Counted from the first letter of the stretch, positions 31,136-40,630 are shown. The stretch is 64,000 bases of DNA from Pectobacterium sp. A5351 (GCF_028335745.1 NZ_CP116477.1:3782001-3846000), one strand, 5' to 3'. Program-made: numbers and translations. The notes: generated by a model not told the origin, from the letters alone.

Positions 31136-32140
31136 ATGTGTAGTAAAGAAGAAAGCAAAACGTACACTCGGGCGTTCGTCAGAGAATTCGGGCTCGCCAG
31201 CAAATGCGTCGCCATCGAAAATTATATTCCTGAACCACTTTCCTCCGAAATGGTGAGTGTCAGAATGCGATATTCCACCATCAATCCATCGGATTTGATC
31301 ACGATTTCCGGAGCATATAAATCAAGAATAGAACTGCCTTTTGTTCCTGGTTTTGAGGGCGTGGGGATAATTCGCGAGACAGGAACATCCGTCAATAATT
31401 TTGCGGTTGGCCAGCGAGTATTGCCGCTGGGCAGTATGGGAGCCTGGCAAGGCGTGCGAAACATTGATGCAAAGTGGTGTTTTTCTATTCCTGATGATAT
31501 TTCAGAAGAACACGCCGCCACCGGTTATATTAATCCCATGACGGCATTCTTAATCATGTCGGAAAGATTGATAACCACCAACAACACGAGAATCATGATC
31601 AACGCGGCCAACTCGGCTATCGGTCGCATGCTTATCCGTATCGCCAACAACATGGGCATATATCCTATAGCCGTCGTCCGACACATGCCTGATAGCGACT
31701 TTTTTAAGGATTGCGCCGTCCAACGTATTCTGGTGTCCCATGCAGAAAGTTATCACCACGATTTAGCACAGATAAAAAAAGAAGGTGGCGTTGATGCCGT
31801 TCTCGACTGCATCGGCGGAGACGATGCTATGTGCACTTCTCGCGCCGTAAAACAGGGCGGGCAGTTTATTCACTATGGTTTATTATCGGGTAAAGCCATA
31901 CCGACTGCATTCTGGAAAGAAAGACCTGATATCGATTTTTCCCATTTCCACCTGCGGCAATGGATCCACAATACAGAGAAACCATTAATTCAAAATAAAA
32001 TTGATGAAGTCATGCAACTGATCCGAAGCCATGTTATTTACACCCATATCTCCGAGGTGTTTGACATTAAGGACTTATCCTTCGTGATACAGTCTATTAT
32101 GGCGGGAAAAATAAAAGGGAAAGTTTTAATTACGTGTTAA
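31136..32140 (+). CDS. MECR-like enoyl thioester reductase (MDR superfamily)
   Basis: The 334-aa protein is a zinc-less medium-chain reductase most like the 2-enoyl thioester reductases (MECR/ETR1): STINPSDLITISGAYKS, GFEGVGIIRETG, the MGAWQ segment, INPMTAF and the nucleotide fold ANSAIGRMLIRIANNMG. It should reduce a trans-2-enoyl-CoA with NADPH. It is the last gene of the five-gene run, separated from birA by 169 bp. This enzyme gives the set a biosynthetic direction, since beta-oxidation does not need it. Confidence 0.82.
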   Translation: MCSKEESKTYTRAFVREFGLASKCVAIENYIPEPLSSEMVSVRMRYSTINPSDLITISGAYKSRIELPFVPGFEGVGIIRETGTSVNNFAVGQRVLPLGSMGAWQGVRNIDAKWCFSIPDDISEEHAATGYINPMTAFLIMSERLITTNNTRIMINAANSAIGRMLIRIANNMGIYPIAVVRHMPDSDFFKDCAVQRILVSHAESYHHDLAQIKKEGGVDAVLDCIGGDDAMCTSRAVKQGGQFIHYGLLSGKAIPTAFWKERPDIDFSHFHLRQWIHNTEKPLIQNKIDEVMQLIRSHVIYTHISEVFDIKDLSFVIQSIMAGKIKGKVLITC

Positions 32141-32309
32141 TTTTTTGTTCGCTTCCCAATCAGTAACATTGTTGGGATCGGCCGCAATAGGGTAAACTGT
32201 AAACCATTCATCAGCGACCGTGACACATCATGACCGATTTCTTCATAGCATCTAATGTACCCAGCACATCCCTTTCATCCATTAAGACAAATGTGGCTAA
32301 GGGACTGGC

Positions 32310-33269
32310 ATGAAAGACCACACGATTCCGTTAAAACTCATCGCTATTCTCGCTGACGGAAACTGTCATTCAGGCGAAGATTTGGGCGAAGTCATGGGGA
32401 TGAGCCGTTCCGCCATCAATAAGCATATCCAAACGATACGGGAATGGGGCATTGACGTCATGACCTTGACAGGTAAAGGATATTCGTTACCCAGCCCGAT
32501 GCAATTGTTGGATGTAGAGAAAATCACTTCACTGGTTAACGGCGGTCACGTTTCCGTATTCCCTGTCATTGATTCAACCAATCAGTATTTATTGACGCGT
32601 TTGGATTCATTATCGTCCGGCGATACCTGCCTGGCGGAATATCAATCCGCCGGGCGTGGACGCCGAGGAAGACAATGGGTATCTCCTTTTGGAACAAATC
32701 TTTATCTTTCCTTATTCTGGCGGTTGGAACAAGGGCCCGCCGCAGCGGTTGGGGTCAGTGTCGCTATTGGTATCGTTATGGCTGAAGTTCTGCACAGCCT
32801 AGGAGCCGAGGGAGTAAGAGTGAAATGGCCAAATGATCTGTATCTTCATGATCGTAAACTGGCTGGTATTCTCGTGGAACTCAATGGCCGAACTGGCGAT
32901 GCAGCGAATCTGGTCATCGGAATTGGCATTAATTTAACAATGCGAGAGTCCAATATTGACACAATAAATCAAGGATGGATTAATTTACAAGAAGCTGGTA
33001 TTGATATCGACAGGAATACATTAGCGATCACGCTGATCAATGCGTTGCGTTCAGCACTAATACAATTCGAGCAAGAAGGCCTCGCGCCATTTGTTTCACG
33101 TTGGGAAGCATTAGACAATTTCTACAACCGTAACGTTAAACTCATTATCGGGGATAAAGAGATCTACGGTATCGGTCGGGGAATCGACAAACAAGGCGCT
33201 CTTCTTCTGGAAAGAGATGGCGAAATAGTGCCCTATATTGGCGGCGAAATATCCCTTCGAGGGGCCTGA
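32310..33269 (+). CDS. BirA-type bifunctional biotin-protein ligase/repressor
   Basis: The 319-aa protein has the two-domain layout of E. coli BirA: an N-terminal winged helix (about 1-62, MGMSRSAINKHIQTIREWG), a central ligase domain with the biotinoyl-AMP loop GRGRRGRQWVSP, KWPNDLY and KLAGILVEL, and a small C-terminal SH3-like domain. It attaches biotin to the acetyl-CoA carboxylase carrier and, with the HTH domain, can act as a biotin-responsive repressor. In Enterobacterales the core birA is next to murB, so this one may be a second copy; that cannot be checked in this window. AAGGGA lies 7 nt before ATG 32310. Confidence 0.9.
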   Translation: MKDHTIPLKLIAILADGNCHSGEDLGEVMGMSRSAINKHIQTIREWGIDVMTLTGKGYSLPSPMQLLDVEKITSLVNGGHVSVFPVIDSTNQYLLTRLDSLSSGDTCLAEYQSAGRGRRGRQWVSPFGTNLYLSLFWRLEQGPAAAVGVSVAIGIVMAEVLHSLGAEGVRVKWPNDLYLHDRKLAGILVELNGRTGDAANLVIGIGINLTMRESNIDTINQGWINLQEAGIDIDRNTLAITLINALRSALIQFEQEGLAPFVSRWEALDNFYNRNVKLIIGDKEIYGIGRGIDKQGALLLERDGEIVPYIGGEISLRGA

Positions 33270-33327
33270 GTTTTAAGGAGGAAACCCTTTCCTCCTACAC
33301 TCAGTAGTCGCTGATCATTCACGGCTG

Positions 33328-34035
33328 TTACCTGGTAGCCTGTTTAGGCTTTCTTCCTATCGTTATCTGTTCGACGATCGCGGATGGTGAAAGCGACATA
33401 ACAAAATCAATAGCACGGGTAATATCTGATGTAGCTATTTTTTCCTCATCGTTTAGCCCTGACCCTTCAGACATATCGGTATTTACCACATCAGGGCAAA
33501 TAGTTGTCACTTTAATTCCCTGTTTTATAAGTTCTTGACCAATAGATAGACTATACCCAACTAATGCATGTTTGCTCGCCACGTAACCCGCAATTCCAGC
33601 ATAGGATTTTATGCCGCAAATCGAAGCAATATTAAAGATCCATCCGGGATGGTAACGTCCCATGAACGGGTGGCACAGCTTACAAAGATGATGGATAGAT
33701 GTCACGTTGGTATTAAGCATCGCGGAAAAATCATCTAACGCAGCAGAACGAGATCCTGGGAGAAATATCCCAGCGGCATTAACTAGAACATCAATGTGGC
33801 CTAATTCATTTATTGCTTTTAACACTTCTTTTTCGACAGCGGGAAAATCACAAACGTCAATAGCAATGATTTTAGATAACGTACCGAACTCTTCATTAAA
33901 ATATTTCGATATGTTAACTAATCTCTGTTCATCTCTAGCCAGAATAATGAGATTATAATTTTTTTCCGCAAAGTATTTTGCCACATCATAACCAATCCCC
34001 CTACTGGCACCGGTGATAAAAGCAATTTTTTTCAA
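33328..34035 (-). CDS. Short-chain dehydrogenase/reductase (ketoreductase-like)
   Basis: The 235-aa SDR has the NAD(P) motif TGASRGIGYD at the N-terminus, the NAAG motif, and the catalytic triad Ser in IASICGIKS, Tyr and Lys in YVASKHALVG. The start is a TTG at 34035 with GAAGGGA 7 nt upstream; the longer frame adds an atypical head. The length and family fit a 3-oxoacyl-CoA or -ACP reductase, which would complete the elongation cycle of the neighbouring operon, but SDRs have many substrates. It is divergent from bioM. Confidence 0.82.
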   Translation of the reverse strand: MKKIAFITGASRGIGYDVAKYFAEKNYNLIILARDEQRLVNISKYFNEEFGTLSKIIAIDVCDFPAVEKEVLKAINELGHIDVLVNAAGIFLPGSRSAALDDFSAMLNTNVTSIHHLCKLCHPFMGRYHPGWIFNIASICGIKSYAGIAGYVASKHALVGYSLSIGQELIKQGIKVTTICPDVVNTDMSEGSGLNDEEKIATSDITRAIDFVMSLSPSAIVEQITIGRKPKQATR

Positions 34036-34324
34036 AATATAATCCCTTCGTATTGTGATAAATAAACACCATAAATACCTATCCAATATTGTTACAAAAA
34101 ATGCTATTTATTGGTATAGCTATCCATTTATAAAATAACACTAAAATAGTGTGGCACAGTAAGAATGAAAAATCATAGCACAACACCTGATATATTCCCA
34201 ATCATCTATAATTATACAATTATATTGTATCAACACGGAATTGCGAACAACAGTATTCACAGGCATACTGTATAAATAGCACCATTAAGAACGAAAAGCA
34301 CGACACGGAAGGGGTAAATTATTT
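34036..34324. promoter_or_regulatory. Divergent regulatory region with three perfect inverted repeats
   Basis: The AT-rich space between the SDR and bioM genes contains three perfect palindromes: ACACTA-AAA-TAGTGT (34138-34152), ATACAAT-TAT-ATTGTAT (34214-34230) and ACAGTAT-N8-ATACTGT (34250-34271). A TATAAAT box (34271-34277) overlaps the end of the last. No classical BirA box (TTGTAAACC-N15/16-GGTTTACAA) is seen. The third repeat is well placed to be an operator for bioMNY. Confidence 0.6.
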
Positions 34325-34999
34325 ATGTTGGAGTTACGTAACGTAACGTCTACCTATGGCGATCGAGTTGTATTGAGCGACATAAATTTAGAGTTGAAAG
34401 AAAGGAGAATCGCGGTTGTTGGTAGCAACGGATGTGGAAAAAGCACCTTCGCACGCCTCCTAAATGGGCTACAGATTCCGAAAAGTGGAGACGTGTTGGT
34501 AGATGGTATAAATACCAGAACAGACGGAAAGTCAGTACGACGCAAAGTCGGGTTTGTCTTTCAAAACCCTGATAATCAGATTGTATTCCCGGTTGTTGAG
34601 GAAGATCTTGCTTTCGGAATGAAAAACCTTGGTTTTAGTAAGGACGAAATTAAGAAGCGCACAGAAGAGGCATTATCTCGTTACGATATGCTTTCGTTTC
34701 GGGAACACCCTGCTCATTTACTGAGTGGAGGACAAAAACAGCTCCTCGCTATTTCAGGTGTACTTGTCATGGATCCAAGTTATATCGTTTTCGATGAGCC
34801 CACGACGTTATTAGACCTGAGAAACAAACGTCGGGTTGCTGAAGCGATAGAGCGATTACCCCAAACCGTGATTGTTATATCCCACGATCTTGAATTTCTG
34901 GAAAATTTTGATCGTGTCCTGGTATTTGAAGGCGGACGTATCGTTATCGATGATGTGCCTTCCGTTGCGTTGCGAGAATACGTGAGAATGATGTCATGA
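34325..34999 (+). CDS. bioM: Biotin ECF transporter ATPase BioM
   Basis: The 224-aa ECF-type ATPase has Walker [10 protein letters not shown] (near 37), Q-loop [13 protein letters not shown], signature [18 protein letters not shown], Walker [13 protein letters not shown] and the ISHDLE switch. It belongs to the A-component family of energy-coupling factor importers. The name follows from its place directly before a T-component and BioY. It overlaps bioN by 4 nt, a typical coupling arrangement. Confidence 0.92.
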   Translation: MLELRNVTSTYGDRVVLSDINLELKERRIAVVGSNGCGKSTFARLLNGLQIPKSGDVLVDGINTRTDGKSVRRKVGFVFQNPDNQIVFPVVEEDLAFGMKNLGFSKDEIKKRTEEALSRYDMLSFREHPAHLLSGGQKQLLAISGVLVMDPSYIVFDEPTTLLDLRNKRRVAEAIERLPQTVIVISHDLEFLENFDRVLVFEGGRIVIDDVPSVALREYVRMMS

Positions 35000-35613
35000 G
35001 CCTTTCAGAATACGTTCCCGGCACATCACGCATCCATAAAGTCTGGCCTGGAGTAAAGCTGATGCTCTTGATGGTCGTGGGCACAACCCTTTTCATCGTT
35101 CCGCGGCTTGATCTGTCAATTACCGCGCTAATCGCCATCTTGCTGCTCTATTCTGCCGCCACGCTATCCATAACAACATTATGGGCTCAGCTCAGACCTG
35201 CCATCTGGATTATCGCACTTTTATTTATTGTTCAGGTTTCTCTGAACGACTGGCTTTCGGGAGCGCTTGTCGTCACTCGCCTTTCGGCCCTGTTGTTATT
35301 AGCGTCACTGGTCACCCTGACTACCCGTTCCTCAGATATGATCGATGCACTGGAAAAAGGATTAGCTTGGCTACGTTTCCTCGGCATCAACCCTGGGAAA
35401 GTGAGTTTAGCGTTGTCTCTAGCAATGCGCTTTATACCCGTTCTGGCATCGGTTACTGCCGAGGTGAGAGAAGCACAAAGGGCTCGTGGACTTGAAAGAA
35501 GTATTATAGCAATCGCCGTTCCCGTTATCGTACGCACACTGAAAATGGCCGATGACATCTCAGCGGCAATCGAAGCTCGGTCATATAATCCGGGCCATAA
35601 AAAGAAAAAATAA
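34996..35613 (+). CDS. bioN: Biotin ECF transporter transmembrane protein BioN
   Basis: The 205-aa T-component has five membrane segments and the two ECF coupling motifs with Ala-Arg-Gly, visible as EAQRARGLE near residue 160 and [13 protein letters not shown] at the C-terminus. It docks BioY and the BioM ATPase. It sits in the bioM-bioN-bioY order known from other bacteria. There is a 32-bp gap to bioY with its own AGAGAAGGA ribosome site. Confidence 0.92.
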   Translation: MSLSEYVPGTSRIHKVWPGVKLMLLMVVGTTLFIVPRLDLSITALIAILLLYSAATLSITTLWAQLRPAIWIIALLFIVQVSLNDWLSGALVVTRLSALLLLASLVTLTTRSSDMIDALEKGLAWLRFLGINPGKVSLALSLAMRFIPVLASVTAEVREAQRARGLERSIIAIAVPVIVRTLKMADDISAAIEARSYNPGHKKKK

Positions 35614-35645
35614 GTTCAATCCTAAGCAAGAGAGAAGGAATAAAA

Positions 35646-36194
35646 ATGTCCACGAAAGATATTGTCTATATTGCGTTGTTTGCAGCTTTAACAGCGGCTT
35701 TAGGATTGTTCCCCCCACTAACGCTACCAATTATAGGTGTACCAATAACAGCACAATCCATGGGATGTATGCTCGCCGGTGCAATTTCAGGCTCGAAGCG
35801 CGGTGCCTTGGCCCTTGTGCTATTCTGCGTTCTGGTAGCCGTTGGACTCCCAGTAATGGCTGGAGGCAGAGGGGGGCTTGGGGTCTTCTTAAGCCCAAGT
35901 GGTGGCTTTATCCTAGCCTGGCCAATCGCCGCGTTTACCATTGGTTATCTCTACGAAAAGAACTTGTCGTCACTCACTATTTTAAAAGAAGCCCTATTTT
36001 TAGTGCTGGGTGGATTCATCATTATTTATGGGATTGGCGTACCTTGGATTGCCACATTCGCCAATCTTAGCGTCTGGCAAGCTGCCATTGGTTCAATCGG
36101 ATTCATTCCAGCCGATATTTTCAAAATTATTCTTGTTATTTTAATCGCTAGATCGGTTCGACGTGCTTATCCAACACTTGAACCTCGACCCTAA
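35646..36194 (+). CDS. bioY: Biotin transporter substrate-binding protein BioY
   Basis: The 182-aa S-component has six membrane segments and the BioY signatures: the N-terminal ALFAALTAALGLF, IIGVPITAQSMGCMLAGAISGSKRG and GGRGGLGVFLSPSGGFILAWP. BioY captures biotin and works with BioMN. Its stop is 1 bp from the convergent EamA gene. Possession of a full biotin importer beside acyl-CoA enzymes and a biotin ligase points to a biotin-centred locus. Confidence 0.95.
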   Translation: MSTKDIVYIALFAALTAALGLFPPLTLPIIGVPITAQSMGCMLAGAISGSKRGALALVLFCVLVAVGLPVMAGGRGGLGVFLSPSGGFILAWPIAAFTIGYLYEKNLSSLTILKEALFLVLGGFIIIYGIGVPWIATFANLSVWQAAIGSIGFIPADIFKIILVILIARSVRRAYPTLEPRP

Positions 36195-36195
36195 G

Positions 36196-37086
36196 TTATT
36201 GTATTCGGAATCTGGCGGTTATAGCCCAATAATTAGCCGCCAGAATCATAGATGTTCCTACTATCGCCCAAATGGTTGGTCGGTAATTTTCTGTAATCGC
36301 GGAAATGACAAGCGCAACAAGAGGAACCAATAGCATAGTATAAGCCGCACGCTCGGGGCCCAGTCTTCCTATGACAGCAAAATAGGTTGTGTATCCAATA
36401 ACCGATGGAAAGACAATAAGATATATGAGTGACCATAGATAAACAGGCGTCACATCAGACGTAAATTCCTGATGGCTCAATAAGGCATAAATAACAAGTA
36501 AAGAGGCACCATACGCCATTGAAATCCCTGTCATTGGAATCACTGCCACATTACGAGCATGCAGTTTTACCGCAATAATATTCGCAAGCGAAAATGCTAA
36601 TGTTGCGCCAAAAGCATAACCGACACCTTCCCAGTGCCAACTATGTCCACGGAGTTCCGGCAGAAAGACCAAAATAATACCCGTTATACCTATAGTCGCG
36701 GCTATCAATGTTATTCGTGGAATTGGTGTTTTTAAGAATAGGTATGTATTTACAGGGTTGAGTATCACTACCGTGGAATAGATTAAAGCAATGAGCCCGG
36801 TGGTCATCAGAGATGCAGACTTATAAATCAACAAGAATGCAATCGAGAGTCCTAAAGCGCCTAGCCCGCCCATACCAACATGTTCACGCCAGCCATATCG
36901 CAGCCGGTTCCCTACGATTATGGCAATGAATAATAATAATATCGCAGCACCACCAAATCGATAAATCAATGAAATAATTGGTGGAACATCCGTTAATTGC
37001 AATTTTGCAGCATACCACGATGTCCCCCCCGTCAACACAGTCAGGATATATAGAACGGCTGTATTGGTGATGCGAAAACCTTTCAT
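36196..37086 (-). CDS. EamA/DMT-family transporter
   Basis: The 296-aa protein has ten predicted membrane segments in the EamA two-repeat pattern (LIYRFGGAAILLLF early in the first half; SLIYLIVFPSVIGYTTYFAVIGRLGPERA in the second). Such proteins export amino acids and other metabolites. It follows the oxygenase gene by about 20 bp on the same strand, so the two probably form a unit: make or modify a small metabolite, then export it. The substrate is unknown. It is convergent with bioY. Confidence 0.85.
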   Translation of the reverse strand: MKGFRITNTAVLYILTVLTGGTSWYAAKLQLTDVPPIISLIYRFGGAAILLLFIAIIVGNRLRYGWREHVGMGGLGALGLSIAFLLIYKSASLMTTGLIALIYSTVVILNPVNTYLFLKTPIPRITLIAATIGITGIILVFLPELRGHSWHWEGVGYAFGATLAFSLANIIAVKLHARNVAVIPMTGISMAYGASLLVIYALLSHQEFTSDVTPVYLWSLIYLIVFPSVIGYTTYFAVIGRLGPERAAYTMLLVPLVALVISAITENYRPTIWAIVGTSMILAANYWAITARFRIQ

Positions 37087-37107
37087 ATAACATCCATTAA
37101 AATTAAT

Positions 37108-37881
37108 TTATGACCATAAAACTAATTTGTAATTCTCTGAAAGACCAATAAAGGATCCCGTCGCAATACGAACCCCTTTCTCACCCACTGCATTAGGTAA
37201 AACAGCGTGGGGATTACTGGTATTAAAAATAACAACCGAGCCGATCATAGGCTTAAAAGCAAATGAATCACAACCCTCAACAAGTGAACTATCGTACGCT
37301 TTATACACTTTGTCTACAGACGTGAATTGATAAGGACGGTTGTAAATGACTGTTTCGCCACCTTTAGGAGACGCTGCATAAAAATTCCAGGCAAGCTGAG
37401 CTGATATATCACCAACAGACATAGAACCACGAGCAAATATAGGTGCATAGTCGACATGGAGGTCTGAACCACCTGATATTAAGCGAATAATACCTGCGAA
37501 ATAAGAACCAAAATCTGGTTCAGCCGCAATCGACACAGCAAAATCGGTCTTCTCTTTCATTACCTGAATAAACCGAGCAACAGGATCAAATGATTTTTCG
37601 GCGACTTGCATGCGCTCATATTCAGCAGCGTTTACCTGAGCAAAGTATTCTTCCTTTGGGCGGTTGCGATAGTGGGAAAGTGGATTACCGAGATAAGCCC
37701 CTGGCTTACCAAATTCATAAGCTTTCGTCTCCATTTGAGATACAGCATCCGCAAACTGAGCAGCCTCCTCAAAGGAAGCAAAATTATTAATCACAATCGC
37801 AGGTATTTCATTATGGATGAGAGACTGAAGACTTTCTGAAGACAACTCGACTAATTCGTTCAACTTCCAGGTAGATTCCAT
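37108..37881 (-). CDS. 2-Oxoglutarate/Fe(II)-type oxygenase-like protein
   Basis: The 257-aa protein has a double-stranded beta-helix appearance with a HxD...H iron triad: His142 and Asp144 in LHVDYAP, and His225 in NTSNPHAVLP, followed by Arg238 (GVRIATG), which fits the 2-oxoglutarate anchor. This is the pattern of Fe(II)/2OG hydroxylases acting on small molecules. ATG 37881 was chosen because GGAG lies 9 nt before it; a TTG five codons upstream is possible. It is adjacent to the EamA exporter. The substrate is not deducible. Confidence 0.68.
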   Translation of the reverse strand: MESTWKLNELVELSSESLQSLIHNEIPAIVINNFASFEEAAQFADAVSQMETKAYEFGKPGAYLGNPLSHYRNRPKEEYFAQVNAAEYERMQVAEKSFDPVARFIQVMKEKTDFAVSIAAEPDFGSYFAGIIRLISGGSDLHVDYAPIFARGSMSVGDISAQLAWNFYAASPKGGETVIYNRPYQFTSVDKVYKAYDSSLVEGCDSFAFKPMIGSVVIFNTSNPHAVLPNAVGEKGVRIATGSFIGLSENYKLVLWS

Positions 37882-38052
37882 ACACTTCATCTCCAATTGC
37901 GATTAAGAGCTATTCTCCTTTGCACTATACTTTAGCATAGCCAATTATCAGTGTCGTATCTATCCATTATGCTCATCCGCTGTACGATAAGACGGTATGG
38001 AACTTAACATTAGTGCAGCGAAACAGAACCGCTGTTGAATAATTTCAGAAGC

Positions 38053-38245
38053 CTACATCATACTCGTCAACGTGAGACTTACAGCGTTATCACCGCCCTG
38101 TACTAAACACTCGCCACAGCCGTTACATCGCTCATTGTCAATCTCTGGCAATGGCGCGGCGGACTCAGGCACAGGCAGAGCCCGTTCTCGCGTTATACAT
38201 TTGGCACGGTGATATTCGTTCGTCTTCTGAATGGCTGCATGAGTA
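38053..38245 (-). pseudogene. Ferredoxin-like gene remnant
   Basis: A short minus-strand frame of about 63 codons, without a clear start, encodes a polar stretch and then RCNGCGECLVQGGDNAVSL before a TAG. The CxxCxxC pattern is that of a 4Fe-4S cluster, but only part of the motif set is present. It resembles the tail of a NapF-like ferredoxin. It is probably a leftover. The flanking bases 37882-38052 and 38246-38353 show nothing else. Confidence 0.4.
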
Positions 38246-38353
38246 ATCTATAGTCACTTACGTTTCAACGTATTCTCCAATCCATTGACTCATATGCAAC
38301 CCGACATTCTTGCGATTGCTCCCTTATGGCAATGCACATGATCTAAGATATCG

Positions 38354-38385
38354 CGTAAATTGCAGACAGTAGTCTGCAATTTACG
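38354..38385. terminator. Perfect 14-bp hairpin downstream of the secreted protein gene
   Basis: CGTAAATTGCAGAC and its exact complement flank a 4-nt loop (AGTA). It lies 12 bp beyond the stop of the minus-strand gene at 38398. There is no T tract on either side, so it may be an mRNA 3'-end stabiliser rather than a classical terminator. Confidence 0.55.
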
Positions 38386-38397
38386 ACAAACAGTTTA

Positions 38398-38943
38398 TTA
38401 TTTCTTCATTTCAAGGCTTTTCATTTCCTCTTTGCTTAACCCATGCGTTGAACTGCTAATCACACAGTTATAAGCTTCACTTTCATTAATAACCATAAAA
38501 GTGCTCACCGGGTTTTTCATTTTTTTATCAACAGAGAAAATAATATAAGCATTGGGTAAGGAACTGGGTTTAAATGCACCGAATGAGTAGCTATCAGATA
38601 AACCGAGAGGGGATAAGTCAGCCGTTAATTCCATAGGCTGCGTACTGTGTGGCGAAGGGAACATAGACTTTGCTGACATCATCATTGACTGGGTATTAAT
38701 GTTATATTCTGTTGTTACTTTCATGCCGACGTATTTGGATTCAGGCATATTCAACTGTTTTTCACACATTGCATCGTGCTGCGGGCTGGGCGTGCCATTT
38801 TGCAGGACAGCATGAACATGTTTTAATTCAACTTGGTCTTTTCCGGTATGTGCCTTTACCATATCATCTGCTTGAGCAAAACCGCTCATCAGCAGCGCCG
38901 CCGTTGCTACAACGTGTAAAATAGAGCTATTCATTGCATTCAT
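38398..38943 (-). CDS. Secreted protein of unknown function
   Basis: The 181-aa precursor starts MNAMNSSILHVVATAALL and has a signal peptide with cleavage after AQA. The mature part contains two cysteines (AMCEKQL and YNCVISS), a methionine-rich segment (MMMSAKSMF) and no known motif. The start at 38943 is set by GAGGATGG 4 nt upstream. No operon partner. I do not recognise the family. Confidence 0.65.
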   Translation of the reverse strand: MNAMNSSILHVVATAALLMSGFAQADDMVKAHTGKDQVELKHVHAVLQNGTPSPQHDAMCEKQLNMPESKYVGMKVTTEYNINTQSMMMSAKSMFPSPHSTQPMELTADLSPLGLSDSYSFGAFKPSSLPNAYIIFSVDKKMKNPVSTFMVINESEAYNCVISSSTHGLSKEEMKSLEMKK

Positions 38944-39321
38944 TTTTCCATCCTCTTTTATCTGTAGGGATACCCTATGATCCATGACAACAATTCGTTA
39001 TTTATTAAATAAACAATCGAAATGTCTCATGAAATTTAAATGATATTTCCCAGATAAAATCGAATAGAAAAAAATCACTAAAAAGCAATAATAACGTTGA
39101 CCATTTTAAACGATGTGATTTTTATAAATGCATTCTGGTTATAAACATAGTCAATTTTTGATATTACGTCAAAAACCAACCAATACAAAAATAAAATAAA
39201 AACAGGAATCAGAATAAATATAATCAGGCTAAGTATTTAATAGAATAATTTATCTACAATATCAACGATAAAGGCACAACTCGAATGTACTTAACGATGT
39301 TCATCGAATACAACAATGGTG
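38944..39321. other. AT-rich spacer
   Basis: The DNA is strongly AT-rich with poly-A stretches. It probably contains the promoter of the secreted protein gene but no gene, RNA or repeat could be supported. Confidence 0.45.
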
Positions 39322-39388
<67 letters not shown>

Positions 39389-39481
39389 GTACTAACGGTA
39401 TCGTTGCACAACGGAAAAACGAATAGATTTCAGGCACGACAGGGAAATTGATGGTACAAGAAAAAAGAGAGATGAAAAGAT

Positions 39482-39557
<76 letters not shown>

Positions 39558-39633
39558 ATATCGGACAGACATTAACAGGCGTTACGTCTGATTACTGCAC
39601 ACTGATTGTATGGTGACAAACAGTGATAAAACG

Positions 39634-39709
<76 letters not shown>

Positions 39710-39955
39710 CCGGGAAATCTTCATACGATGTTGAAGTTCTTTAATTGAAATTCTTCATCGGTATGGGGTGCGCATTATACGAGAAATCCGTTTAACCGCA
39801 AGCCCCAAAAAATGAAAAATTATCTGACTGCTGATAAAAAAAACAATATGTTGATAAAACAGACTCTCGCTGACAAAACAAACGTTGTTGCGTAGAGTTG
39901 TGGCGTAAATAGCAGCAGTTCGCTGCGCATCACGCCCTACCCCCGCTTACTTCAT

Positions 39956-40498
39956 CTACAACCGCAGAAAATTCTCACGGTAATAAGCCAGTTCCGCCAG
40001 GGATTCGCGAATGTCGTCCATCGCCTGATGCGTGCCCTGCTTCTTAAAGCCCGTCAGAATTTCCGGCTTCCAGCGTCGCGCCAGTTCTTTGAGCGTGCTG
40101 ACATCCAGATAGCGGTAGTGGAAGTAGGCTTCCAACTCCGGCATATAGCGGAACAGGAAGCGGCGATCCTGCCCAATACTATTGCCGCAGATCGGCGATT
40201 TACCCGCCGGCACCCATTTTTGTAGAAACGCCAGCGTTTCCAGCTCGGCAGCACGTTCGTCCGTGGTGCTGGCTTTGACGCGATCCGTCAGGCCGCTAGC
40301 GCCGTGTGTACGCACATTCCAGTCATCCATCAGCGCTAATTGGCTATCCGACTGGTGCACCGCCAGTACCGGCCCTTCGGCCAACACGTTCAGATTAGCA
40401 TCCGTCACCAGCGTTGCGATCTCAATGATGCGATCGCGATCTGGGTTCAGGCCGGTCATTTCGAGATCGATCCAGATCAGATTATTTTCATCTACCAT
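39956..40498 (-). CDS. orn: Oligoribonuclease
   Basis: Orn is the 3'-5' exonuclease that degrades di- to short oligoribonucleotides, including pGpG from cyclic-di-GMP. The 180-aa product begins [17 protein letters not shown] and has the DEDDh residues: DxE in WIDLEMTG, an Asp in [12 protein letters not shown], and HxAxxD in [11 protein letters not shown]. It lies divergent from rsgA and upstream of the tRNA-Gly pair, as in E. coli. Confidence 0.97.
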   Translation of the reverse strand: MVDENNLIWIDLEMTGLNPDRDRIIEIATLVTDANLNVLAEGPVLAVHQSDSQLALMDDWNVRTHGASGLTDRVKASTTDERAAELETLAFLQKWVPAGKSPICGNSIGQDRRFLFRYMPELEAYFHYRYLDVSTLKELARRWKPEILTGFKKQGTHQAMDDIRESLAELAYYRENFLRL

Positions 40499-40630
40499 CG
40501 TGGGTGTTCCTGTTGCGTGGGTGTTACTGTTGCTTTGTGCTCTGTCATCGATACAAGGATAACAGTATCAGTCCCAGCGCAGATACCGACAAGGTGGTAT
40601 CAGTTAATTAAAATCAAATAGGGTGTATTA

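Noticed and set aside
32198..32205. TGTAAACC half-site of a BirA operator upstream of the local birA
   Set aside because: Only one arm is present; the expected GGTTTACA arm at the right spacing is missing.
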